64,000 nucleotides of DNA, from the NCBI RefSeq assembly GCF_038502225.1, contig NC_091390.1:9336244-9400243 (forward strand), in the 5' to 3' direction. The stretch comes from Cherax quadricarinatus. Taxonomy: Eukaryota > Arthropoda > Malacostraca > Decapoda > Parastacidae. Below the pieces are notes generated by a model. That model was not told where the DNA came from. It saw only the letters and a program-made list of their open reading frames with translations, and ran no database searches. The translations under genes and the position numbers were made by a program. Every line of letters begins with the position of its first letter. Position 1 is the stretch's first letter. This document shows, piece after piece, positions 23,401 to 41,660 of the stretch.

Positions 23401-26400
23401 CGTACATAAGGTTCACTCACTAAGGTTCATCGTACATAAGGTTCACTCACTAAGGGTCATCGTACATAAGGTTCACCCACTAAGGTTCATCGTACATAAG
23501 GTTCACTCACTAAGGGTCATCGTACATAAGGTTCACTCACTAAGGGTCTTCATACATAAAGTTCACTCACTAAGGGTCATTATGCATAAGGTTCACTCAC
23601 TAAGGGTCATTATACATAAGGTTCACTCACTAAGGATCATTATGCATAAGGTTCACTCACTAAGGGTCATTATACATAAGGTTCACTCACTAAGGGTCAT
23701 TATACATAAGGTTCACTCACTAAGGGTCTTCATACATAAGGTTCACTCACTAAGGGTCTTCATACATAAGGTTCACTCACTAAGGGTCTTCATACATAAG
23801 GTTCATTCACTAAGCGTCTTCATACATAAGGTTCACTCACTAAGGGTCTTCATACATAAGGTTCACTCATTAAGGGTCATCATACATAAGGTTCACTCAC
23901 TAAGGTTCATCGTACATAAGGTTCACTCACTAAGGGTCTTCGTACTTAAGGTTCACTCACTAAGGGTCATCGTACATAAGGTTCACTCACTAAGGGTCAT
24001 TATACATAAGGTTCACTCACTAAGGGTCTTCATACATAAGGTTCACTCACTAAGGGTCATTATACATAAAGTTCACTTACTAAGGGTCATTATGCATAAG
24101 ATTCACTCACTAAAGGTCATTATACATAAGGTTCACTCACTAATGGTCATTTTACATAAGGTTCACTCACTAAGGGTCATTATACATAAGGTTCACTCAC
24201 TAAGGGTCATTATACATAAGGTTCACTCACTAAGGGTCATTATGCATAAGGTTCACTCACTAAGGGTCATTATACATAAGGTTCACTCACTAAGGGTCAT
24301 TATACATAAGGTTCACTCACTAAGGGTCATTATACATAAGGTTCACTCACTAAGGGTCATTATACATAATGTTCACTCACTAAGGGTCATTATACATAAG
24401 GTTCACTCACTAAGGGTCATTATACATATGGTTCACTCACTAAGGGTCTTCATACATAAGGTTCACTCACTAAGGGTCTTCATACATAAGGTTCACTCAC
24501 TAAGAGTCATTATACATAAGGTTCACTCACTAAGGGTCATTATACATAAGGTTCACTCACTAAGGGTCTTCATACATAAGGTTCACTCACTAAGGGTCAT
24601 TATACATAAGGTTTACTCACTAAGTGTCTTCATACATAAGGTTCACTCACTAAGGGTCATTATACATAAGGTTCACTCACGAAGAGTCATTATACATAAG
24701 GTTCACTCACTAAGGGTCATTATACATAAGGTTCACTCACTAAGGGTCATTATACATAAGGTTCACTCATTAAGGGTCATTATACATAAGGTTCACTCAC
24801 TAAGGGTCATTATACATAAGGTTCACTCACTAAGGGTCATTATACATAAGGTTCACTCACTAAGGGTCATTATACATAAGGTTCACTCACTAAGCATCAT
24901 TATGCATAAGGTTCACTCACTAAGGGTCATTATACATAAGGTTCACTCACTAAGGGTCATTATACATAAGGTTCACTCACTAAGGGTCATTATACATAAG
25001 GTTCACTCACTAAGGGTCATTATACATAAGGTTCACTCACTAAGGGTCATTATACATAAGGTTCACTCACTAAGGGTCATTATACATAAGGTTCACTCAC
25101 TGAGGGTCATTATACATAAGGTTCACTCACTAAGGGTCATTATACATAAGGTTCACTCACTAAGGGTCATTATACATAAGGTTCACTCACTAAGGGTCAT
25201 TATACATAAGGTTCACTCACTAAGGGTCATTATACATAAGGTTCACTCACTAAGGGTCATTATACATAAGGTTCACTCACTAAGGGTCATTATACATAAG
25301 GTTCACTCACTAAGGGTCTTCATACATAAGGTTCACTCACTAAGGGCTATTATACATAAGGTTCACTCACTAAGGGTCATTATACATAAGGTTCACTCAC
25401 TAAGGGTCATTATACATAAGGTTCACTCACTAAGGGTCTTCATACATAAGGTTCACTCACTAAGGGTCTTCATACATAAGGTTCACTCACTAAGGGTCAT
25501 TATACATAAGGTTCACTCACTAAGGGTCATTATACATAAGGTTTACTCACTAAGGGTCATTATACATAAGGTTCACTCACTAAGGGTCATTATACATAAG
25601 GTTCACTCACTAAGGGTCATTATACATAAGGTTCACTCACTAAGGGTTTTCATACATAAGGTTCACTCACTAAGGGTCATTATACATAAGGTTCACTCAC
25701 TAAGGGTCATTATACATAAGGGTCACTCACTAAGGGTCATTTTACATAAGGTTCACTCACTAAGGGTCATTATACATAAGGTTCACTCACTAAGGGTCAT
25801 TATACATAAGGTTCACTCACTAAGGGTCATTATACATAAGGTTCACTCACTAAGGGTCATTATACATAAGGTTCACTCACTAAGGGTCATTATACATAAG
25901 GTTCACTCACTAAGGGTCATTATACATAAGGTTCACTCACTAAGGGTCATTATACATAAGGTTCACTCACTAAGGGTCATTATACATAAGGTTCACTCAC
26001 TAAGGGTCATTATACATAAGGTTCACTCACTAAGGGTCATTATACATAAGGTTCACTCACTAAGGGTCATTATACATAAGGTTCACTCACTAAGGGTCAT
26101 TATACATAAGGTTCACTCACTAAGGGTCATTATACATAAGGTTCACTCACTAAGGGTCATTATACATAAGGTTCACTCACTAAGGGTCATCATACATAAG
26201 GTTCACTCACTAAGGGTCATTATACATAAGGTTCACTCACTAAGGGTCATTATACATAAGGTTCACTCACTAAGGGTCTTCATACATAAGGTTCACTCAC
26301 TAAGGGTCTTCATACATAAGGTTCACTCACTAAGGGTCTTCATACATAAGGTTCACTCACTAAGGGTCTTCATACATAAGGTTCACTCACTAAGGGTCTT

Positions 26401-28190
26401 CATACATAAGGTTCACTCACTAAGGGTCATTACACATAAGGTTCACTCACTAAGGGTCATTATACATAAGGTTCACTCACTAAGGGTCATTATACATAAG
26501 GTTCACTCACTAAGGGTCATTATACATAAGGTTCACTCACTAAGGGTCTTCATACATAAGGTTCACTCACTAAGGGTCATTATACATAAGGTTCACTCAC
26601 TAAGGGTCTTCATACATAAGGTTCACTCACTAAGGGTCATTATACATAAGGTTCACTCACTAAGGGTCTTCATACATAAGGTTCACTCACTAAGGGTCAT
26701 TATACATAAGGTTCACTCACTAAGGGTCATTATACGTAAGGTTCACTCACTAAGGGTCATTATACATAAGGTTCACTCACTAAGGATCATTATACATAAG
26801 GTTCACTCACTAAGGGTCATTATACATAAGGTTCACTCACTAAGGGTCATTATACATAAGGTTCACTCACTAAGGGTCATTATACATAAGGTTCACTCAC
26901 TAAGGGTCATTATACATAAGGTTCACTCACTAAGGGTCATTATACATAAGGTTCACTCACTAAGGGTCATTATACATAAGGTTCACTCACTAAGGGTCAT
27001 TATACATAAGGTTCACTCACTAAGGGTCATTATACATAAGGTTCACTCACTAAGGGTCATTATACATAAGGTTCACTCACTAAGGGTCATTATACATAAG
27101 GTTCACTCACTAAGGGTCATTATACATAAGGTTCACTCACTAAGGGTCATTATACATAAGGTTCACTCACTAAGGGTCATTATACATAAGGTTCACTCAC
27201 TAAGGGTCATTATACATAAGGTTCACTCACTAAGGGTCATTATACATAAGGTTCACTCACTAAGGGTCATTATACATAAGGTTCACTCACTAAGGGTCAT
27301 TATACATAAGTTTCACTCACTAAGGGTCATTATACATAAGGTTCACTCACTAAGGGTCATTATACATAAGGTTCACTCACTAAGGGTCATTATACATAAG
27401 GTTCACTCACTAAGGGTCTTCATACATAAGGTTCACTCACTAAGGGTCTTCATACATAAGGTTCACTCACTAAGGGTCTTCATACATAAGGTTCACTCAC
27501 TAAGGGTCATTATACATATGGTTCACTCACTAAGGGTCTTCATACATAAGGTTCACTCACTAAGGGTCTTCATACATAAGGTTCACTCACTAAGGGTCAT
27601 TACACATAAGGTTCACTCACTAAGGGTCATTATACATAAGGTTCACTCACTAAGGGTCATTATACATAAGGTTCACTCACTAAGGGTCATTATACATAAG
27701 GTTCACTCACTAAGGGTCTTCATACATAAGGTTCACTCACTAAGGGTCATTATACATAAGGTTCACTCACTAAGGGTCTTCATACATAAGGTTCACTCAC
27801 TAAGGGTCATTATACATAAGGTTCACTCACTAAGGGTCTTCATACATAAGGTTCACTCACTAAGGGTCATTATACATAAGGTTCACTCACTAAGGGTCAT
27901 TATACATAAGGTTCACTCACTAAGGGTCATTATACATAAGGTTCACTCACTAAGGATCATTATACATAAGGTTCACTCACTAAGGGTCATTATACATAAG
28001 GTTCACTCACTAAGGGTCATTATACATAAGGTTCACTCACTAAGGGTCATTATACATAAGGTTCACTCACTAAGGGTCATTATACATAAGGTTCACTCAC
28101 TAAGGGTCATTATACATAAGGTTCACTCACTAAGGGTCATTATACATAAGGTTCACTCACTAAGGGTCATTATACATAAGGTTCACTCAG
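20451..28190. repeat. 30-bp tandem satellite array, about 258 copies
   Basis: The monomer contains 'GGTTCACTCACTAAGGGTC' plus a variable segment, mainly TTCATACATAA, ATTATACATAA or ATCGTACATAA. The 30-bp phase is kept for 7.7 kb without a single indel that breaks it. One of six frames stays open through the array (20357-28231), encoding the decapeptide V-[FI]-I-H-K-V-H-S-L-R. The other five frames contain stops inside the unit. Diagnostic variants recur at offsets of about 1.9-2.2 kb (20.8-22.5 kb versus 22.8-24.4 kb) and at exactly 1170 bp (26431/27601 and 26781/27951), so the array grew by block duplication. I see no sign that the frame is a gene. Confidence 0.95.
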
Positions 28191-29394
<1,204 letters not shown>

Positions 29395-31203
29395 TTTTAC
29401 CAGTAGCAATATTTTATTCCATAATGTGGTACAGAAGATTTAAGAGATACATTACTGATACATAGATGGCACATACAGTACATAAGGTGTGAGAGATACA
29501 TATCTAGTACATATTGTTACGCGTTTGTCACTGATTATAATACGAAAATCTCACCCAGGTCCTCAGAGCTGGGGCATGTGCCCAAAATGCAGCAGGCATT
29601 ACCCCCCTGAACAGCCGCACTGAGTTGCTAGAACAGAAAACTAACTGCCGTGGGATCCCTAGTTACACTGATGAGTCTTTTGCCTAACTCCTTAAGGAAC
29701 TTAAATGCACTCTTTTCCCATGAGCCAAGGGTCTCTGAGCCTATGGGAACAATCATATAATGATTGGCAAGTTCTCCATATTTTCTAGACTTTTGGGACT
29801 CCCTGAAGCTGGCAGCTGCCCCTCCTTCCTCCCTGGTTTATTGGAGATACGTATCAGCCAAGGTAGATGCGCATGTTGTAGTCCCACACCACCTGCTTAC
29901 CGTCTGTCCAGGCTTGAAGGGTGATACCATCTGAACACTTCTGGCTGCCACCAGATCTGCATAGTTGGGGTGGCTCCCTTACTACTGGGCATCCGGCTAT
30001 TGTGAGGCTCCTCTTCATAATGTTATTAACCTCCTCATGTTTTGCAATATTTCTCTCGGATTTACGGCACACAAGACCATGGTACCCGAATCGGTCTGCT
30101 GCTTCACTGTCACAATTACACCTGTGTTCGGCGAGAATAGGGAGGCAAGTCGAAGAGCAACACCAATGCGGATGGTCTGTGGATCGAGGCGTGTGCTAAG
30201 GCTGGAGTTGGGAACAGCCAATAGAAAGTCCCCTGCATGAGGAGCTCTCACTGCTAGGAGGCGGGCTCTATCCCTCCCTGACACACTTTGAAGCATTGTT
30301 GAGGCTATATTCTCCACTAATGGGCCATCCCAGTGCGACTGCATTCAGTTGTTGGGGGGGAGCAGGTCTGGTTTCAGAACCCATTAGATTTTTCAATCTT
30401 GTCCCTTAGATGTTCAGGGAGAATCGCTGCTATAAGCCCTCTGGATGCTATGCATGAGGACAGAAAAGCAGGGAGTGCTATCTGTGATAACTTGCAGACA
30501 CCAATGCCTCCTAGTCTGACTGGAAGTGTAGCTTGGTTCCACTGCCCTTCTTCTAGAGTGAGGTTAAGTACTTTCCTAAAAATCTGCCTCAGGATACTGT
30601 CATATTCGTGCAGTATAGGGTTATCATATGAAGGTGCACATCTTTGGAAATATGTCAACCTGGGCAGACTCAAGCACTTTGTGAGAAGGTACAAGGCATC
30701 GTGGGTGTCAAGATTGCCTATTCGTTGTTCCATTCTCCTCAACTCTTCTAATTTCTTCCTGAGAATTGTGTCAATGGCATCGCTTCCCAGAGGTGCTCCT
30801 AGCAAGACGCTATTTGTGGGGGCAATGACTGATGCTCGTGGTAGTTTTGATCTCACTGCATTCATCACTTGTTGACTGAGATGATTTCATATTTGGATGG
30901 ATTCAGGATGAGACCCATTTCCTATCTCCGTGTCATTACCTGTGTAATATCGTCTAGGAGGGACTCCTTTGTACCTATTAGTGTGCCATCATCCAGGAAT
31001 CAGATGTTTAGCTCTCTGGTAAGTCTGACTGTGATATCCCTAACCGCTATACAGAAGAGAAATGGTGCGAGAGAATCACCTTGCTGGATACCCTCTGATG
31101 ATATGATTTCATGCTCTCCAAACAGGAGCACTGATTCCTTGCTATATCCAGCTGAAACAAATCGGAAGAAACCAGGGAAATGTTCTTGTACAGCTGCTGA
31201 TAC
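29395..31203 (-). mobile_element. Non-LTR retroelement, RT plus probable restriction-like endonuclease, 5'-truncated
   Basis: The minus strand carries an RT whose catalytic motifs are visible as GIQQGDSLAPFLFCIAV (about 31045-31095) and FLDDGTLIG (about 30978-31005). A long connection follows: LLGAPLGSDAIDTIL, THDALYLLTKCLSLPRLTYF and LPVRLGGIGVC (30374-30868). Downstream are RARLLAVRAPHAGDFLLAVP, then VREPPQLCRSGGSQKCSDGIT and VVWDY, which fits a degenerate PD-(D/E)xK endonuclease of the type used by R2/R4-like elements. A C-terminal GSETLGSWEKSAFKFLKELG (about 29680-29740) and an AATAAA-type signal near 29410 mark the 3' end. Frame breaks occur near 30350 and 30080. The endonuclease assignment is inference. 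Confidence 0.7.
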
Positions 31204-31507
31204 TACTCTTTATATTTTTTATTATTTTTTATTAGCACACTGGCCGATTCCCACCAAGGCAGGGTGTCCCGAAAATGAAAAACTTTCACCATCATTCACT
31301 CCACCACTGTCCTGCCAGAAGGATGCTTTACACTACAGTTTTTAAACTGCAACATTAACACCCGTCCTTCAGAGTGCAGGCACTGTACTTCCCATCTCCA
31401 GAACTCAATCCGGCCTGCAGGTTTCCCTGAACCCCTTCATAAATGTTACTTTGCTCACACTCCAACAGCACGTCAAGCATTAAAAAACACGTCAAGTACT
31501 CTTTATA
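31204..31507 (-). mobile_element. RTE-type LINE 3' end fragment with 11-bp target-site duplication
   Basis: 31215-31496 is the reverse complement of the 3' end of the plus-strand element at 31508-35040 (compare 'AGTACAGTGCCTGCACTCTG' at 34919-34938). 'TACTCTTTATA' flanks it at 31204-31214 and 31497-31507. The AT-rich tail is at the low-coordinate side. It is a 5'-truncated insertion of about 282 bp. Confidence 0.85.
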
Positions 31508-36232
<4,725 letters not shown>

Positions 36233-36394
36233 GGGGGTGCTGCGAAACTGCAGCACTCCCCATTTTCTTTAATTCTTTGATTATATAATGTAAGAGTATA
36301 AAGAAATAATCAATAAAAGAGAGACTCATTATATTGAATGTTAACGATAATATCGAGTGAAAATAGGGGGCGCTGCAGTTCCACAGCACCCCTG
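36233..36394. mobile_element. Short TIR element (MITE-like, possibly hAT type)
   Basis: The left end 36233-36267 (GGGGGTGCTGCGAAACTGCA...) and the reverse complement of the right end (AGGGGTGCTGTGGAACTGCA...) match at about 29 of 35 positions. The 160-bp element has an AT-rich core and no frame. The GGGGTG-type end resembles hAT termini, but an 8-bp target duplication could not be confirmed. Confidence 0.5.
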
Positions 36395-36754
36395 CAAGAG
36401 CCACCACTGTCTCATACCTAAACACATAACCAAATGTTAGCTTTGTAGGTAGGAAGCACAGCATCTGCACTTCTGGAGACGTTTGAGAATGTTTGACGGC
36501 AACTTGTGAAGTTTGACTACATTTGAGATTTAACTTGTTACTGCTATTTGGAAATAAAAAGACGCAAGGTTACTGGTATATTTATTAGGCAAACTTAAGT
36601 TTAGAGGAAGAAAATATATTGTTAGAACTACGAAAGACGTGCGAGGATGTTGCAGTTCAATGTGCCACTGAAATCATGATGTCCAAGCATTTCCAAGAAT
36701 ACTGCTTGTTGTATACCTAGAAAATGCCCATTTAATATGTTATTATTTTTTCAG
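36395..36754. other. Unassigned sequence ending in a splice-acceptor-like tract
   Basis: AT-rich sequence without a recognisable repeat. Its last 20 bp, 'TGTTATTATTTTTTCAG' (ending at 36754), form a good 3' splice-site-like polypyrimidine tract and AG. Confidence 0.4.
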
Positions 36755-36823
36755 GTGAAGACATTACGGTTCACAGTGTATAAGTGGCGTATGGCGACCC
36801 ATGACCAAGATGTGGAACAGCAG
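36755..36823 (+). CDS. Candidate 69-bp internal coding exon, gene unknown
   Basis: A pyrimidine-rich acceptor (TTATTATTTTTTCAG) and a donor (CAG|GTGAGA) bound 69 bp. The segment is open only in the phase that starts at its first base: VKTLRFTVYKW, then RMATHDQDVEQQ. The other two phases have stops. Length divisible by three, matched splice signals and a balanced amino-acid composition suggest a host gene exon on the plus strand, with the surrounding repeats as intron. I do not recognise the protein. The next exon is not visible, and a 69-bp open phase with splice-like ends can also arise by chance in 64 kb. Confidence 0.4.
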
Positions 36824-37303
36824 GTGAGAAACACCATTATTACCTGTGTGTAGGAGAGTTCTGGTGAGAACCACCACTATTACATTGTGTAGGAGAGCTC
36901 TGGTGAGAACCACCACTATTACCTGTGTGTAGGAGAGTTCTGGTGAAAACCACCACTATTACCTGTGTGTAGGAGAGTTCTGGTGAGAACCACCACTATT
37001 ACCTTGTGCAGGAGAGCTCTGGTGAGAACCACCACTATTACCTGTGTGTAGGAGAGTTCTGGTGAAAACCACCACTATTACCTGTGTGTAGGAGAGTTCT
37101 GGTGAGAACCACCACTATTACCTGTGTGTAGAAGAGTTCTGGTGAGAACCACCACTATTACCTGTGTGTAGGAGAGTTCTGGTGAGAACCATCACTATTA
37201 CCTGTGTGTAGGAGAGTTCTGGTGAGAAGCACCACTATTACCTGTGTGTAGGAGAGTTCTGGTGAGAACCACCACTATTACCTGTGTGTAGGAGAGTTCT
37301 GTT
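36824..37303. repeat. 40-bp minisatellite beginning at the candidate splice donor
   Basis: About 12 copies of a 40-bp unit contain 'GTGAGAACCACCACTATTAC' and 'TGTGTGTAGGAGAGTTCTG'. The first copy starts exactly at 36824, the GT of the candidate donor, so each unit repeats a GGTGAGAA donor-like motif. Copies vary by a few substitutions and by 1-bp deletions (ACATTGTGT, ACCTTGTGC). Confidence 0.9.
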
Positions 37304-37885
37304 AAGTGATTTAATATTATTTAGCTCCAGAAGTTATCGTCTCAACATCTTTCACAGTAGCCAAGTCTTACAGCATACAGATCATTGCAATGTTCTTGCA
37401 CATCTTGTTGCACTGCTGATCAGAGATTCTTTGATGAAATATATCTTTTTAAAATAATTTAGTATATACTCAGTAGGGACAGAACACTGAAATATTCGCA
37501 TAAGAATAAATATGTGCTCAGTATTTTAGAAGATAATTTGTCCGGAAAAAAAAACATTACTTAAAAAAACATATTTCTCATATATTACTAAATTAAATTT
37601 TTAATTTATGTTACGTATATAACAAGATTAACATGTCCAGTGTTATCTTTGAGCAATAATTAATTCTACATGATTACTTCTCAATTATATTAGAAGTCAT
37701 TACAGATTCTAATTCAAAATGATTGCCATCACTTCTAGTCCCACAATAACAAATAATTTTTATGTGATCCTTTCAAAATAATGTTTTGAATGAAGACAAT
37801 AATAACATTAAATGTTGGAATATTTGTCGTCGTTGTGTTTTCAAACTGATTATGTATTGTAGTTTAATAAGGTTTTATTTTGTAA
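37304..37885. other. Unassigned AT-rich spacer
   Basis: About 580 bp of AT-rich unique DNA between two minisatellites. No coding frame, RNA gene or repeat was recognised. Confidence 0.5.
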
Positions 37886-40722
37886 CTTGAGGGACTCCGT
37901 AGCGTGTAGGAGACCACTCAAGGCTCACCAACACTGAGGGACTCCGTAGCGTGTAGGAGATCACTCAAGGCTCACCAACACTGAGGGACTCCGTAGCGTG
38001 TAGGAGACCACTCAAGGCTCACCAACACTGAGGGACTCCGTAGCGTGTAGGAGACCACTCAAGGCTCACCAACACTGAGGGACTCCGTAGCGTGTAGGAG
38101 ACCACTCAAGGCTCACCAACACTGAGGGACTCCGTAGCGTGTAGGAGACCACTCAAGGCTCACCAACACTGAGGGACTCCGTAGAGTGTAGGAGACCACT
38201 CAAGGCTCACCAACACTGAGGGACTCCGTAGCGTGTAGGAGACCACTCAAGGCTCACCAACACTGAGGGACTCCGTAGCGTGTAGGAGACCACTCAAGGC
38301 TCACCAACACTGAGGGACTCCGTAGCGTGTAGGAGACCACTCAAGGCTCACCAACACTGAGGGACTCCGTAGTGTGTAGGAGACCACTCAAGGCTCACCA
38401 ACACTGAGGGACGCCTTAGTATGTAGGAGACCACTCAAGGCTCACCAACACTGAGGGACGCCTTAGTATGTAGGAGACCACTCAAGGCTCACCAACACTG
38501 AGGGACGCCTTAGTATGTAGGAGACCACTCAAGGCTCACCAACACTGAGGGACTCCGTAGCGTGTAGAAGACCACTCAAGCCTCACCAACACTGAGGGAC
38601 GCCTTAGTATGTAGGAGACCACTCAAGGCTCACCAACACTGAGGGACGCCTTAGTATGTAGGAGACCACTCAAGGCTCACCAACACTGAGGGACTCCGTA
38701 GCGTGTAGAAGACCACTCAAGGCTCACCAACACTGAGGGACTCCGTAGCGTGTAGAAGACCACTCAAGGCTCACCAACACTGAGGGACGCCTTAGTATGT
38801 AGGAGACCACTCAAGGCTCACCAACACTGAGGGACGCCTTAGTATATAGGAGACCACTCTAGGCTCACCAACACTGAGGGACGCCTTAGTATGTAGGAGA
38901 CCACTCAAGGCTCACCAACACTGAGGGACGCCTTAGTATGTAGGAGACCACTCAAGGCTCACCAACACTGAGGGACGCCTTAGTATGTAGGAGACCACTC
39001 AAGGCCCACCAACACTGTGGGACGACTTAGCATGTAGGAGACTACTCAAGGCTAACCAATACTGAGGGACGCCTTAGTATGTAGGAGACCACTCAAGGCT
39101 CACCAACACTGAGGGACCCCTTAGTATTTAGGAGACCACTCAAGGCTTACCAACACTGAGGGACGCCTTAGTATGTAGGAGACCACTCAATGCTCACTAA
39201 CACTGAGGGACCCCTTAGTATTTAGGAGACCACTCAAGGCTTACCAACACTGAGGGACGCCTTAGTATGTAGGAGACCACTCAATGCTCACCAACACTGA
39301 GGGACCCCTTTGTATGTAGGAGACCACTCAATGCTCACCAACACTGAGGGACACCATAGCTTGTAGGAGACCACTCGAGGCTCACCAACACTGAGGGACC
39401 CCTTAGCATGTAGGAGACCACTCAAGACTCACCAACACTGAGGGACCCCATAGTGTGTTAGAGACCACTCGAGGCTCACCAACACTGAGTGACCCCTTAG
39501 AGTGTAGGAGACCACTCGAGGCTCACCAACACTGAGGGACCCCTTAGTGTGTAGGAGACCACTCGAGGCTCACCAACACTGAGGGACCCCTTAGCATGTA
39601 GGAGATCACTCGAGGCTCACCAACATTGAGGGACCCCTTAGTGTGTAGAAGACCACTCAAGGCTCACCAACACTGAGAGACGCCTTAGCATGTAGGAGAC
39701 TACTCAAGGCTAACCAACACTGAGGGACGCCTTAGTATGTAGGAGACCACTCAAGGCTCACCAACACTGAGGGACCCCTTAGTATTTAGGAGACCACTCA
39801 AGGCTTACCAACACTGAGGGACGCCTTAGTATGTAGGAGACCACTCAATGCTCACTAACACTGAGGGACCCCTTAGTATTTAGGAGACCACTCAAGGCTT
39901 ACCAACACTGAGGGACGCCTTAGTATGTAGGAGACCACTCAATGCTCACCAACACTGAGGGACCCCTTTGTATGTAGGAGACCACTCAATGCTCACCAAC
40001 ACTGAGGGACACCATAGCTTGTAGGAGACCACTCGAGGCTCACCAACACTGAGGGACCCCTTAGCATGTAGGAGACCACTCAAGACTCACCAACACTGAG
40101 GGACCCCATAGTGTGTTAGAGACCACTCGAGGCTCACCAACACTGAGGGACCCCTTAGTGTGTAGGAGACCACTCGAGGCTCACCAACACTGAGGGACCC
40201 CTTAGCATGTACGAGATCACTCGAGGCTCACCAACACTGAGGGACCCCTTAGTGTGTAGAAGACCACTCGAGGCTCACCAACACTGAGGGACACCTTAGC
40301 GTGTACGAGACCACTTGAGGCTCACAAGCACTGAGGGACACCTTAGCGTGTAGGAGACCACTCAAGGCTCACCAACACTTAGGGCTGCCTTAGTGTGTAA
40401 GAGACCTCTCGAGGCTCACCAACACTGAGGGACGCCTTAGTGTGTAGGAGACCACTCGAGGCTCACGAACACTGAGGGACGCCTTAGTGTGTAGGAGACC
40501 ACTCGAGGTTCGCCAACACTGAGGGACGACTCAGTGTGTAGACCACTCGAGGCTCACCAACACTGAGGGGCGCCGTAGTGTATAGGAGACCACTCGAGGC
40601 TCACCAGCACTGAGGGACACCTTAGTGTGTAGGAGGCCACTCTAGGCTCACAAACACTGAAGAACGCCTTAGCATGTAGGGGACCACTCGAGACTCACCA
40701 ACACTGAGGGACGCCTTAGCGA
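37886..40722. repeat. 47-bp satellite array, about 60 copies
   Basis: The monomer contains 'TAGGAGACCACTCAAGGCTC' and 'ACCAACACTGAGGGAC'. There are three main variants, with CTCCGTAGCG, GCCTTAGTATG or CCCTTAGTATTT after GGGA. The first 11 or so copies are almost identical, and variation rises to the right. A 14-unit (658 bp) block is duplicated: a diagnostic 'GACTACTCAAGGCTAACC' occurs near 39041 and again exactly 658 bp later. The last units near 40500-40722 are the most diverged, as expected at an array edge. Confidence 0.95.
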
Positions 40723-41660
40723 GTCTCACGAACAGGAAACGTATGCATAAATGAGGTAAAGTTGGAATGTCATTCCACAGGTATCAGTTTCTGGCCCATT
40801 GTTGTTTATAATATATATCATTGACCTTGACGAGGGAATTACTTGTGATATGAGCAGATTCGCTGATGACATGAAGATAGGTAGGATAATTAATTCATGG
40901 GGACGATGTCATTGAACTTCAGTAAGATTTAGACAAACTGATGTCGTGGTCGGAAGAGTGGCAAATGCAGCTCAGTGAAGATAAATGAAAGTACTGAAGC
41001 TCGGGAATGTCCATAACCCTAGCGCTGACAAACTAAATAGTGTAGAACATAGCCATTCAGAATGCGAAAAGGACAAAGGGGATTATGATAAGCCGAAACC
41101 TGAAACCAAGACTGCAGTGCCTAAGCGTACAAATTACTGGGATTTATATCAAGAAGTATTAGCAACAGAAGCCCATCGGTAATGCTACAGTTCTACACAT
41201 CATTAGTAAGGCCTTATTTAGACTATGCAGCTCGGTTCTGGTGTTCATATATTAGAATGGATATAAATTCATTAGAATACATTCAGCTAAGAATGACGTA
41301 ATATATAGCATAAGAAATCTTCCATATGAAGAAAGACTGAAATTGCTTAAACTACATTTTCTTGTGAGATGAAGAATGAAGGGCAGACATGATTGATGAC
41401 TACAAGTGAAAGATGTTTATTAACATAGGAGATATAAAGACTTGAGGATATCTCTCCAAGAGAGAACCCGCAATAATGCATTCAAATTAGATAAGTTTAG
41501 ATTTAGAAAGGATATGTTGAGAAATGGCATTACCAGCTAAGTTTAAATATAGGGAAACTTAACTTAGAAAGACAGCTCATCGCCTGCACAGCCGCCCCTG
41601 CAGACGAGGTCTTGAGATGCTGTCGAAGGCACTTCTCAACGGGCTGAAATGAGTTATAAT
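40723..41660 (+). pseudogene. Degenerate CR1-type RT fragment
   Basis: 'VSVSGPLLFIIYIIDLDEGI' near 40782-40840 is the decayed PQGSVLGPLLF block, and 'SRFADDMKIGRI' near 40855-40890 is the FADD active site. The thumb follows (MKVLKLGNVHNP near 40985-41020), then shattered C-terminal sequence up to about 41650. Many stops and shifts are present. The upstream half is missing where the 47-bp array ends. Confidence 0.75.

Noticed and set aside
17641..28190. CRISPR-like array
   Set aside because: Units are contiguous with no unique spacers, and the context is eukaryotic.
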